This document shows positions 8,509-17,081 of a DNA stretch of 55,449 bases, one piece after another. The DNA comes from an uncultured Anaerolineales bacterium (GTDB lineage: Bacteria > Chloroflexota > Anaerolineae > Anaerolineales > UBA4823): assembly GCA_937928795.1 (NCBI GenBank), contig CALFWB010000043.1:1-55449 (forward strand), written 5' to 3'. The first letter of the stretch is position 1; every line of letters starts with the position of its first letter. The translations under genes and the position numbers were made by a program. The notes beneath the pieces are model-generated. The model was not told where the DNA came from. It saw only the letters and a program-made list of their open reading frames with translations, and did no database searches.

Positions 8509-8723
8509 TTTGCTATCTGTCTTGTTTTAACTGGAGTTCGGGTTAGGAATTCGAGTTTGTCATTTCGACAAGTGCAGCGCGGAGAAATCTTGTCTTTTTG
8601 GTTGAAGTCGGAAAGGCTTCTTGCTTTACTCCATTAGACTTGGGGATAAAAAGAGTGGGGCGCTGATAAAGTCATGGTACTCGAAGCGATATACCGGGGC
8701 GGTAAGCTTATCTTGAAATCAGG

Positions 8724-10256
8724 TTATTTTCGGTACTCCCACACAGCCGGCAGCACTTCGTAGATGCCCATCTGCAAGAAGCCAAGATTGGTTGCCAGCC
8801 AAACGGGCACCTTCTTCGGCGGGGGTAGCGGGTTCACTGGACGGAAATCTACCTCGCGGCCGTTTAGACGATAACGATAGTCTCCCAGGGGTTCGATGTT
8901 CACCTCTTGCTCTAAAAAATTCCGTAATGCATCTCGTTCTGGCATAGTTAGCCAATGAGGTGGATCGGAAGTGCTGCGAAAATCGCAGATCAAGGCTAAA
9001 TCCTGCATCAAACGGCGTTGCGCGCTGGTCAACGCATTGTTCTTGGAGCGAAAATAGACCACATCGGGGTCGATGTCAATCAGCGGCTTAAGCCATAAGC
9101 GATGCAGACAAGTCCGCAGGGCATTCTGGGTGCTGGGATGATTGGGGTTGTTCACCCAGGCGCTCAGCGGGTGGTTCAACCAATAGGGTGTGACATCCGG
9201 ACCGATGCGGATGCCGTCGCAGATGCCGAGTGAAGGCAGGATTGGCGCCCCGCAGGCGAGAAGATAGGCATCGGGTGCGGATTGGCGAATGACCTGCATT
9301 GCCTGCCGATAAGCTGCTTCGCGTGGCATCTCCTGATAGCGTCGGCCGGGTAGGGCAGCCGCATAGAGAAAGTCGAGTTTCAGGTAGCGATAGCCCCAAT
9401 CGATAACGCGGCGAATAGTTTGCTCCAACCACTCCAGAACAGCGGGGTGGGTTACATCCAGAGCGTAAGTTCGTCCACTCCAATTGCGCCCAGCAAAGAC
9501 CGGCTTTCCCTCCTCATCGCGCAGCAACCACTCAGGATGCTTTTGATACAGCGATGAGTCAGCAGTCACGATAAAAGGCGACAGCCACAGGCCAGCTTGT
9601 CGCCCACTCCCCTGAATGCGGGTGGCTAAGTCGCTCATGCCGCGAGGAAATTTGCGGTTTGCTTCCCAATCTCCTGTGCTGACTTGCCAACCATCGTCAA
9701 TTTGAATGACATCGAAAGGTAAATCGCCTAAGTCGCATAGCACACGCTGGATAAGGTCTTCTCGGATCAAGCGATAAAAACTATACCAAGAACACCAGAC
9801 GCGCACAGTTTTTTGAGGGGAATGACGGGTATATTTCTCCAATAAGGCTTGCGCATAATGGTTGAACACTTGGCTTTCTTTTCCGCGGGCGAGCAACCAT
9901 TCACCGTTGCCAGACTCATAAAAGGCCATAAGCTGGTTTTCTTCGAGTTGGATGCGCGCCCCGAAATCCAGACCGCCGAGTAACAGAATGTCTTCCTCTT
10001 GAAACTGGGCGGCTGCCACCCATGCACTGGTATGCTTCTCGCTCAGGGCATAGAGCGGGTCTTCGTCTTTGACGCGGAACTGAGCTGCGCGCAGCGGTAA
10101 AGCTGGGGTATGCGGCGCAAGCCAACTGCTAAACGTCCATGATTGCCAACCATGGCGATAAAAACGCTGCGGCTGGGTTGGGAATTCAAGGATAAAGCGT
10201 TCGGCGGAGAACCGCTGGGGCAAAGTGTTAGTAGGAGGAGGCAACATGGTTTCCAT
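8724..10256 (-). CDS. Alpha-galactosidase, glycoside hydrolase clan GH-D (GH36-like)
   Basis: The (beta/alpha)8 catalytic part starts at about residue 150 (VWCSWYSFY). It includes VIQIDDGWQ, the nucleophile strand RYLKLDFLYAA (Asp after Lys-Leu) and the acid/base region CDGIRIGPDVTPYW. The order matches GH36 and related melibiases, which release terminal alpha-galactose from oligosaccharides. No signal peptide is visible, so it probably acts in the cytoplasm on imported sugars. The ATG at 10256 (METMLPPP) is more likely than a TTG at 10283, but neither has a clear ribosome site. No transporter or sugar regulator is adjacent, so its substrate is open; raffinose-family sugars are a family-level guess. 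Confidence 0.85.
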   Translation of the reverse strand: METMLPPPTNTLPQRFSAERFILEFPTQPQRFYRHGWQSWTFSSWLAPHTPALPLRAAQFRVKDEDPLYALSEKHTSAWVAAAQFQEEDILLLGGLDFGARIQLEENQLMAFYESGNGEWLLARGKESQVFNHYAQALLEKYTRHSPQKTVRVWCSWYSFYRLIREDLIQRVLCDLGDLPFDVIQIDDGWQVSTGDWEANRKFPRGMSDLATRIQGSGRQAGLWLSPFIVTADSSLYQKHPEWLLRDEEGKPVFAGRNWSGRTYALDVTHPAVLEWLEQTIRRVIDWGYRYLKLDFLYAAALPGRRYQEMPREAAYRQAMQVIRQSAPDAYLLACGAPILPSLGICDGIRIGPDVTPYWLNHPLSAWVNNPNHPSTQNALRTCLHRLWLKPLIDIDPDVVYFRSKNNALTSAQRRLMQDLALICDFRSTSDPPHWLTMPERDALRNFLEQEVNIEPLGDYRYRLNGREVDFRPVNPLPPPKKVPVWLATNLGFLQMGIYEVLPAVWEYRK

Positions 10257-10564
10257 AATTTTTATTATGACCGCAAAAAGCAAATCAGGAAAGGGTTTGT
10301 TTGCAGGTTTTTAAGGCACTGCTGATCTTTCTCTTTGTATCATGCTGGTTTCCGTTTCTGATAAAACATTAACCTCCAAATTGACCATTTAAGAGTAACA
10401 TAGTATTAAAATTGTGTGAAAATGTGAGGTAATCCTATCTGGTTGTCCTTGAAATGCAAAACTAATGCGGAAATGCAAGCGATAGGATTTGACCAATCAG
10501 AAACTAGGCTACTTACCATTCTTCTGGATGGATTGGATGTAAGCCCTCTCAGGAGAAGTGTTGC

Positions 10565-11521
10565 ATGGAAACTTCATTCTGGAAAAGCGTTCCCATTCGG
10601 TCTTCCGAAATTACTCCAAAAAGCCTCTACTTGCGGCGGCGGGAATTTTTGAAGTTAGGCGCTCTTGGGACAGCGGCTGCCCTCTTAGCAGCTTGCGGCA
10701 ATGCTGAAGATGCTGCGCCCGTTACCCCTTCGCGCCAACCCCTTCAATCCGGACAAGATGAATATGGCGATCCGGTGACCTCTTATGAAGCCATCACCAA
10801 CTACAACAATTATTACGAATTCTCAACCGACAAAGAAGCGGTTGCTCGCCTTGCTGAAGATTTTCAAACGCGTCCTTGGACGATTGAGGTCAGCGGATTA
10901 GTGGCTAAACCACGTGTTTTTGATATCGATGACCTGCTGAAAAAATTTCCCCAAGAGGAACGCATCTATCGCTTGCGTTGTGTCGAGGGCTGGTCGATGG
11001 TTATTCCATGGTTGGGTTTTCCCCTCGCCAAATTGCTTAAGGAAGTCGAACCCTTAGGTTCCGCCCGTTATGTGAGCTTTCTTTCCGTATCTCGTCCTGA
11101 AGAAATGCTGGGAATTCGCTCTAGTTTTTACCCTTGGCCTTATCGCGAGGGTCTACGTTTGGATGAGGCACTTCATGACTTGACCATTCTAGCCAGCGGT
11201 TTATATGGAGAAATGCTTCCCAATCAAAACGGCGCCCCGCTGAGGTTGGTCGTGCCGTGGAAATATGGCTTCAAGAGCGCTAAAGCCATTGTCAAAATTG
11301 AACTGACCGAACAGCAACCAGAAACCTTTTGGAATTTGATTGCCCCTGACGAATACGGTTTTTATTCCAATGTGAACCCACAGAAACCCCACCCGCGCTG
11401 GTCACAAGCCACCGAGCGGCGCATCGGAGAAAGCGGTCGCCGTCCGACGCTGATGTTCAACGGTTATGCTGAAGAGGTCGCTCACTTATATGAAGGAATG
11501 GACCTCAATAAGTATTATTAA
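10565..11521 (+). CDS. msrP: MsrP, periplasmic methionine-sulfoxide reductase catalytic subunit
   Basis: The protein follows the E. coli YedY/MsrP sequence closely: [12 protein letters not shown], the molybdenum-binding Cys in [48 protein letters not shown] and [12 protein letters not shown]. MsrP carries molybdopterin and repairs oxidised methionines in exported proteins. The N terminus has a Tat signal (RRREFLKLG) that continues into LLAACGN, a lipobox, suggesting a Tat-exported lipoprotein held on the membrane. AGGAG lies about 8 bases before the ATG. The usual haem membrane partner MsrQ is not adjacent. Confidence 0.92.
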   Translation: METSFWKSVPIRSSEITPKSLYLRRREFLKLGALGTAAALLAACGNAEDAAPVTPSRQPLQSGQDEYGDPVTSYEAITNYNNYYEFSTDKEAVARLAEDFQTRPWTIEVSGLVAKPRVFDIDDLLKKFPQEERIYRLRCVEGWSMVIPWLGFPLAKLLKEVEPLGSARYVSFLSVSRPEEMLGIRSSFYPWPYREGLRLDEALHDLTILASGLYGEMLPNQNGAPLRLVVPWKYGFKSAKAIVKIELTEQQPETFWNLIAPDEYGFYSNVNPQKPHPRWSQATERRIGESGRRPTLMFNGYAEEVAHLYEGMDLNKYY

Positions 11522-11667
11522 AGTCTTCCCTTTTGGGAAATTGATCCGAATTCGGCTACACGCTCAATGGCTTTTGTCTTAGAAGGATGATCGCGTGACT
11601 GCTTGGCATTTGGTCCCCTGTAACATAAGCTTCAGATTGGACAAACGACAAACAGGCTAGGCCTATT

Positions 11668-11745
11668 GTGTCCACGCAAAAGTTGTAGGACAACTCATTG
11701 AGTTGTCCTACAAAGCAACGTTGCCAACAACTTTTGAGTGCACAC
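11668..11745. repeat. 78-bp palindromic repeat, copy 1 of 2
   Basis: The unit is almost identical to 33539-33616 (two differences in 78). Its ends form inverted repeats (GTGTCCACGCAAAAGTTGT at the left, GTGTGCACTCAAAAGTTGT when the right end is read on the other strand). The centre is a near-perfect palindrome, AGGACAACTCA / GAGTTGTCCT. It has no coding capacity and looks like a miniature transposable element. Confidence 0.8.
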
Positions 11746-11875
11746 AGTTGTCGATTTTGATCATTGTGCATCGACCGGCGAGTTAAAGCATTCGTTGTAG
11801 CGTAAACTAAGATTAGAACAGGGGGTAAATAGATGATTAATTTATTCTACTGATCGCACAAGTTGAAATTCCGTT

Positions 11876-11881
11876 TATAAT
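11876..11881 (+). promoter_or_regulatory. Probable -10 box for the cyclase-family lipoprotein
   Basis: A perfect TATAAT lies 70 bases before the ATG at 11952. No convincing -35 box is visible at the expected distance. Confidence 0.4.
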
Positions 11882-11951
11882 ACAAAGATTAGGAGCGGAG
11901 AGCGAGCACAACGCTCGTGATTGGGTTTCAATTGGATAGTAGGAGGAGTCT

Positions 11952-12998
11952 ATGAAGAAATTTTTTATTGTTGTGCTTGTGGCAGGAATGCTCACTCTGG
12001 CAGCATGTGCCACTCAGGCAACCCAAGCGCCGGCGCCAGTGGTCACTCAGGTGGTGACTCAGGTCGTCACTCAAGTGGTTACCCAGATTGTGCCCCCGAC
12101 CCCGACGCCACAACCCGCTACCGAACCCGAGCCACAGTTGCCGGGCTTGTGGCAGGTCTATCAAGATGTCTTCAAAACAGCAAAGTATGTCGACCTTACG
12201 CACCCATTTGAGCCTGTCCAAGCGGTTTGGCCAGGCTTTGGAAACGCTAAATTTAAGCCTGCTGTGGCTGGGCAGAGAATTGAAGGGTATGTGGAAGTTG
12301 GGGAAGAATTTACTTACGAAAAGCATGGCTTTGTAGCTACCGCTTATGAACTGCTTACCGATCAATATGGTACTCAACTCGATCCCCCAGCGCACTGGGA
12401 TAACCTTGGGGCAACCATCAGCGATATTCCCGCCACCTATGCCATTCGCCCCTTAGTGGTGATCAATATTGCCGATAAAGTCGCTCAAGATGAGGGGTAT
12501 CACCTTCAGGTTCAGGATATCCTCGATTGGGAAGCTCAGTACGGTCAAATTCCTGAAGGGGCAGTTGTGATGGTGCGTTCGGACTGGCATAAGAGATGGA
12601 ACGAGATAGAGCGTTTCAATCAGAAGCCCTTCCCAGGGGTTAGTCTGGATGCCCTCAAGTTCTTGCACCTTGAGCGGAAAATCCTCTTCCATGGTCATGA
12701 GCCCTTAGACACCGATACAACCCCGAACCTAGAGGGCGAATACTGGCTGATGCACAACCATTTTGCTCAGGCAGAGGGAGTGGCGAATTTAGATCAAGTT
12801 CCGGAAGCTGGTGCCCTCATCATCATCGGGTTTGCAAAGCCAAAGGGTGGTACGGGTGGATATGCGCGCTATATTGCCGTGTGCCCTCCCGACTGGAAGT
12901 TCGGCGTGTCGGTCTTGGAGATGCCGGGTGCGCCATTACCCACTCAAACCGCTCCCCTGGTTAGAGATGAGAACGGCGTTTTGCGCCCCTCACCCTAA
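11952..12998 (+). CDS. Cyclase-family (kynurenine formamidase-like) lipoprotein
   Basis: The signal peptide ends in a lipobox (LTLAACAT) and is followed by a repetitive linker of four VVTQ units, then Pro/Thr-rich sequence. The domain from about residue 80 (KYVDLTHPF) to 330 belongs to the metal-dependent cyclase/formamidase family (KynB-like): VVVINIADKV, GAVVMVRSDWHKRW and the LFHGHEPLDTD segment fit. In this family the signature is HxGTHxDxPxH; here it reads QYGTQLDPPAH, so two His are replaced by Gln while Asp and the last His remain. Activity or metal use may be altered. A GGAGGAG site precedes the start. It acts outside the cell; the substrate is unknown. Confidence 0.75.
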   Translation: MKKFFIVVLVAGMLTLAACATQATQAPAPVVTQVVTQVVTQVVTQIVPPTPTPQPATEPEPQLPGLWQVYQDVFKTAKYVDLTHPFEPVQAVWPGFGNAKFKPAVAGQRIEGYVEVGEEFTYEKHGFVATAYELLTDQYGTQLDPPAHWDNLGATISDIPATYAIRPLVVINIADKVAQDEGYHLQVQDILDWEAQYGQIPEGAVVMVRSDWHKRWNEIERFNQKPFPGVSLDALKFLHLERKILFHGHEPLDTDTTPNLEGEYWLMHNHFAQAEGVANLDQVPEAGALIIIGFAKPKGGTGGYARYIAVCPPDWKFGVSVLEMPGAPLPTQTAPLVRDENGVLRPSP

Positions 12999-13080
12999 TG
13001 CCTAGGGCAAATGGCATTAGCCATTAGAGGACCTTGCTCGCTCTCCCGCTCCAATTCCCCTGCTCTGGGGCTGTTGTCGG

Positions 13081-13596
13081 ATGAATAACTCTTTTTGGTT
13101 CCTGTCTCTGATGTATTTCTTCCATCTGACTGCTACCGTGGTTTGGGTCGGTGGCTTGACGATTGCTGCGCTTTTCCTCATCCCAATTTCCCGCAGGGTT
13201 CTTGATCCGAACACCTATACTGTCTTTCTCGACCGTTTTTGGCAACGCTTTAACCCCTTGGCTTGGCTTTGCCTGTCCATTTTGCTGGGGAGTGGTCTTT
13301 TCCAAATGAGCGCGAGCCCCCAGTATGCAGGCTTTCTAGTCATCCAAAATCCCTGGTCGATCGCCATTTTTTTCAAGCATATTGCCTTTGGGGTGATGAC
13401 CGCCGTCAGTGCTTGGCTAACATGGGGAATTTTTCCCCGTCTGAGGCGCTTGGCTTGGCAGCGCGCCCAGGGGCAAGCTACTCAACAGGCAGAAACTTTT
13501 TACCCGTCGGAAATATTTTGGATGCGGGTCAACTGGGTTCTGAGCCTGATTGTTTTAGGTTTGACGGCTGTGGCAAGGGTTGCAGCAGGCGGATAG
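13081..13596 (+). CDS. CopD-like integral membrane protein
   Basis: There are four hydrophobic helices in 171 residues: about 8-37, 58-75, 95-118 and 147-168. The first carries HLTATVVWVGG, the His/Trp-Gly-Gly pattern of CopD and related DUF4149-type proteins, and the third carries FKHIAFGVMTAVSAWL. Family members are linked to copper handling or redox in the envelope, but the assignment does not fix a function. It follows the cyclase lipoprotein by 82 bases on the same strand. It might be a membrane partner for the nearby MsrP, which lacks MsrQ, but this is speculation. Confidence 0.55.
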   Translation: MNNSFWFLSLMYFFHLTATVVWVGGLTIAALFLIPISRRVLDPNTYTVFLDRFWQRFNPLAWLCLSILLGSGLFQMSASPQYAGFLVIQNPWSIAIFFKHIAFGVMTAVSAWLTWGIFPRLRRLAWQRAQGQATQQAETFYPSEIFWMRVNWVLSLIVLGLTAVARVAAGG

Positions 13597-13614
13597 ATGC
13601 TGCTTTAGAGTTCT

Positions 13615-14764
13615 CTATTGCAGATCTTGGCTTGCTGCCTCGATGCGCTGCAAGATTGCGGCTGCCTCGGCTTCTTCTGCCACATGAACGCGCCCATCTT
13701 CATCGACATGGGTAGGAATAAATGAAAAATCTAACAAGTCTTTCCCTTGAAAGCGCACGATCAAGATGACACCTTGTTGATGGTCGTGCAGGTCTTGGTC
13801 GAAGACAAAATTTCCTAACCCGTAGAAAACCAGAACTCCCTCAAGCGTTTGATAGCCTTGCACTACGTGCGTATGATTGCCAACCACCAGATCGGCGCCA
13901 GCCGCAACGATTTTTTTGGGCTAACTGACGTTGGATCCATGTCGGGGTTGAGCGATCTTCGGGTCCCCAATGGGGCATGAAGATGACTACATCGGCAACC
14001 TGACGCGCAAGTTGAATGGCTTTGAGAATATTTTCATCGCTCAAACGGGCGATGCCGGGTTTGTCTGCCTCTGCAAACACACCACCTTGTTCGTGTTGTC
14101 CCAGAGAGACAAGCCCAAAACGCACACCATTGGAAGTCAAGGCAATAGGTTGCAGGGCTTCGGCTTCATTTTTACCTGCTCCAACGGTAAGGATGCCCAC
14201 GCGTTGAAAATTTGTCAGGGTCTCAAAGAAGGCTTGATCGCCGCACGAAGCCGACCCACAGTCCTTGATGTGGTTGGTGGCAACGCTCATGGCATCAAAG
14301 CCGGCCCGCGCTAGAGCATCTGCATTTTTCGGGTCACCAACCAAAACGAATGTCGGCTTACAACCAGTGCGTGGAGCGACTTCGCTCATCGTGGCGTTAA
14401 AGGTGCCAATGGCAAAGTCGGCCGCTTGGATGATCGCACCTACCTCCTCGTAAGGGTAGTCGTAATTTTGGTGCTGATCGATGGCGGCCTGCACACAGCG
14501 AGCTGGCACGATGTTGCCCGTGAAGAGTAGAGTAGTAATAGGGGGCGCTGTAGCTATAGGGGTTACAAGAAGCTGCGCAGTGGGTGCAGGGTCGTTTGAA
14601 GCCATCGCCATCGACTGGCTTGCGGAGGTTGGCTTCACCGAGGCAGAGGTCATCGCAGGAGACGGATTGGTTGTTTGTGGTTCAGGGTTCATGGTCAATG
14701 GGGTAGCACATGCCCCGGCAATGAATGCACTCACAAGCAGGTAGAAAAAACATCGGAGAGACAT
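13615..14764 (-). pseudogene. CapA-family phosphoesterase-like lipoprotein, frameshifted
   Basis: Two frames together form one CapA/PgsA-like protein (PGA_cap family). The N-terminal part has a lipobox (FIAGACAT), TTLLFTGNIVPARC, ATNHIKDCG and MPHWGPED. The C-terminal part supplies VGNHTHVVQGYQ and VFYGLGNFVFDQ. The break lies in a T7 run on the + strand (13911-13917). Removing one base restores LAQKIVAAGADLVVGNHTH. It is therefore a recent pseudogene, a sequencing error in a homopolymer, or translation by slippage. CapA proteins are calcineurin-like phosphoesterases of the cell surface. It starts 18 bases after QueG on the same strand and is probably co-transcribed. Confidence 0.75.
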
Positions 14765-14782
14765 GGTTGACGATGATTCTCC

Positions 14783-15997
14783 TCATTGTGAATTCGTTTT
14801 GGCAAGCAAAGCCTCGATCTCAGCCTTAAGCAGCGGATCAGCTTCAAAACGAAGCTGATCCTGCAGGATTTGATGAGCAATCGCAGTATCGAACTGGGTT
14901 AGGCTCCAAGCGAGATGTTGGCGAACCATGCTATCAGGATGATTTTTTAGCCCATAGCTGACTAATTCAAACACAGCTTGGCGAGCCCCTTGGTTCGAGC
15001 GGGCTAAGTTTCCCAATACTACCGCGCCATTACGGCTTAAACCGCGCCACTTAGGTCGGGAAAGGGGACTATATTGAAATCTTTGCTTAAAGTCGGACGG
15101 AGTTAGCGAAAGAGTCTCGTTCAAAGGCACCCATCTTTGCCCGGCTTGCGGCAAAAATTCAGGAAAAGAAGGGGCGGCGGAAACCCTGCGGTTCCATGGG
15201 CAGACTTGCTGACAAATATCACAGCCGAAAACCCAATCGCCGAGAGAGGCGCGTAGTTCAATGGGAATGGCGCTTTTGTGTTCAATCGTCAGATAGGAGA
15301 TACACCGCCGCGCATCCAGGGTGCGATTCGGTAGAATACACTGGGTTGGACAAGCCTGTAGGCAACGTTGACAAGTGCCGCAGCGGTCGGGCACAAAGGG
15401 GCGATCGGGAGGTAGGGGCAAATCCGTGAAGATTTCGGCGAGGAACAAATAAGAACCTAAACGGGGGTGAATCAGGCACGTGTTTTTGCCGATCCATCCC
15501 AACCCTGCCCGCTGGGCAAGCTCGCGCTCTAAGATCGGCGCACTATCGGTAAAACAGCGGTAGGAGATCGGCCGTTCTGCTTTTTCTTGAATCCGCTGCA
15601 TCAGAGTTTCCATGCGTTGACGTAACACGAAGTGATAATCTACCCCCCAAGCATAGGCGGCGACCCTTCCATATAGTCCTTCATCTCTATTCCCTTCTAT
15701 GTCTCCCCTCGTCCTTTGGGAGAGGGGTTGGGGGTGAGGGATCGGCGGCGAAGCTGGGTAACGCGCCGCAAGGACAATAACACTCTGACAACCCGGCAAT
15801 AATTCAACAGGATTGCTACGCAGGAAGACCGAGCGCGGCTCTGCCATATAGCCCATCTCGCCATGGTAGTTCTGCTCCAGCCAGTTGAGATAAACCTCCA
15901 AATGCAGTGGCGGTTCAGGAGAAGTAATCCCAACCGCTGCAAAACCGATCTCAAAGGCCAGCGACTTAACTTCTTGGGCTAGTTGCGCTACGTCCAT
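14783..15997 (-). CDS. queG: QueG, epoxyqueuosine reductase
   Basis: QueG makes queuosine in tRNA by reducing epoxyqueuosine with cobalamin and two 4Fe-4S clusters. Visible: the N-terminal domain (GFAAVGIT, YHGEMGYM), YAWGVDYHFVLRQRM, DSAPILERELAQRAGLGWIG, the cluster motifs CGTCQRCLQACPTQC and CDICQQVCPW, and a HEAT-like C terminus (residues 320-400). Between ARYPASPP and YGRVAAYAWG the protein carries about 23 extra residues (PHPQPLSQRTRG...) encoded by a copy of the dispersed C/T-rich repeat (15702-15741). The insertion keeps the frame and sits in a loop. The gene lies 10 bases after the upstream lipoprotein on the same strand. Confidence 0.92.
   Translation of the reverse strand: MDVAQLAQEVKSLAFEIGFAAVGITSPEPPLHLEVYLNWLEQNYHGEMGYMAEPRSVFLRSNPVELLPGCQSVIVLAARYPASPPIPHPQPLSQRTRGDIEGNRDEGLYGRVAAYAWGVDYHFVLRQRMETLMQRIQEKAERPISYRCFTDSAPILERELAQRAGLGWIGKNTCLIHPRLGSYLFLAEIFTDLPLPPDRPFVPDRCGTCQRCLQACPTQCILPNRTLDARRCISYLTIEHKSAIPIELRASLGDWVFGCDICQQVCPWNRRVSAAPSFPEFLPQAGQRWVPLNETLSLTPSDFKQRFQYSPLSRPKWRGLSRNGAVVLGNLARSNQGARQAVFELVSYGLKNHPDSMVRQHLAWSLTQFDTAIAHQILQDQLRFEADPLLKAEIEALLAKTNSQ
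15702..15741. repeat. C/T-rich palindromic repeat inside queG
   Basis: TCTCCCCTCGTCCTTTGGG followed by AGAGGGGTTGGGGGTGAGGG matches the intergenic copy at 43661-43709 over almost its whole length. It is translated in frame within QueG. Confidence 0.8.
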
Positions 15998-16007
15998 CCC
16001 GCCTTTG

Positions 16008-17060
16008 TTATTGGCAGGTCAATTCAAAGTTGACCACCTGCGAACTCAGATCCAAAGGCGCCAAGATGCGTAACCTTGCCCAACCGCTCATCGAGCTGGT
16101 TATAGTCAACTCGAATTGATTGCTATACAAGCCGGGTTGCAAGTTCTCGGTGCGGTCCGGAGGCAAAACCAGATTTACGCCCGGTGTGCCAGAGCCACCT
16201 TCTAACCGGAAGGTGACGGCCGTTGCCTGATTGACGGTAAATTGGATGGGGAAGACAAAGGTATAGGGACAAGGGCCCGTGTAAGAAGCGGTGTTCACGC
16301 CGATTGTGGGATTGCTAACCGCAGCCGGTGCCATGGTGTTCGTTGGGGTAGCGGTTACACCTGGGGTGCCCGGCGCTGGTGTGCCCGGAGTGGGAGTTGG
16401 TCCTGTAGGGGTAGGTGAGGCGATCACCGTGCCGTCTGTCGCCACGTTAATCCAAACATAAAACGCCTGATCAGCGTTAGGACCTAGACCAAAGTTTTTC
16501 CCTTGCGGGTTGCGCAGCATGTAATAGCCGATATATTGCCCGGGCGCGCTAGGTGAAATCATCGGAACGGATACATCTACGGTGGCATTGGGTGGGACAT
16601 TGTTGGGCAAGGGAACGGCGGAGGGGGCGCCCATCTTTTCGCCGCTGAAGAAGATCAGCGAATAAGCGGTTGTCCAGGTCGTGGTGCCCGCATTCTTGAG
16701 ACGCCAGGTCTTGGTAAAAGCCTGATTAGGAGCAAAGACCGTACCATCGGGAATGGTGACATCGGCAACAAATTCCACCCGCTCAGCGACAGCGCTGCCG
16801 GCGGGCTGGGTAGGAACAGCCGTCGTTGGCGGCAGCAAGGTATTGGTCGGTGCAAGGGTATCTGTTGGCGTTGGAATGGGGGTATCGGTCGGGATCGGGG
16901 TTGCCAGAGCCAACTCGGTCATCTTGGCGTTGGCGGTTTCGGCTGCAGCGGTTAAAACTGCTTGCGGGTCTGGTGTGGCTTCTTTGCCACCACCACATCC
17001 TGCGATAAGAAGTATGGTCATCAGGATCAGACTCCTGAGAAATTTTGTTGGATCGGTCAT
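16008..17060 (-). CDS. Lipoprotein with NBR1-type Ig-like domain
   Basis: The signal peptide ends LLIAGCGG, a lipobox. A short helical segment (VLTAAAETANAKMTELA) and a Pro/Thr linker with repeated TPxPT follow. Residues about 90-205 form an Ig-like fold of the NBR1 (four-Trp) type: FTKTWRLKNAGTTTWTTAYSL, FSGEKMGAP, VDVSVPM, YYMLRNPQGKNFGLG. A second Pro/Thr linker leads to a beta-domain of about 100 residues at the C terminus. GGAGAAAAGG lies just before the ATG. It is one of three neighbouring lipoproteins on this strand with the same layout. The role is probably structural or binding at the cell surface; no enzyme motif is present. Confidence 0.75.
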   Translation of the reverse strand: MTDPTKFLRSLILMTILLIAGCGGGKEATPDPQAVLTAAAETANAKMTELALATPIPTDTPIPTPTDTLAPTNTLLPPTTAVPTQPAGSAVAERVEFVADVTIPDGTVFAPNQAFTKTWRLKNAGTTTWTTAYSLIFFSGEKMGAPSAVPLPNNVPPNATVDVSVPMISPSAPGQYIGYYMLRNPQGKNFGLGPNADQAFYVWINVATDGTVIASPTPTGPTPTPGTPAPGTPGVTATPTNTMAPAAVSNPTIGVNTASYTGPCPYTFVFPIQFTVNQATAVTFRLEGGSGTPGVNLVLPPDRTENLQPGLYSNQFELTITSSMSGWARLRILAPLDLSSQVVNFELTCQ

Positions 17061-17081
17061 CCTTTTCTCCTTCTGATGAGA

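Larger units (their letters stand above)
11522..11951. other. 430-base gap with one repeat and a -10 box
   Basis: The gap holds the 78-bp palindromic repeat (11668-11745) and a TATAAT at 11876-11881. I see no gene or RNA in the rest. Confidence 0.6.

Noticed and set aside
8548-8600. TTTGTCATTTCGACAAG...GAGAAATCTT sequence as a regulatory site
   Set aside because: It looks like a common dispersed repeat seen in many genomes; only one copy is clear here, so no claim is made.
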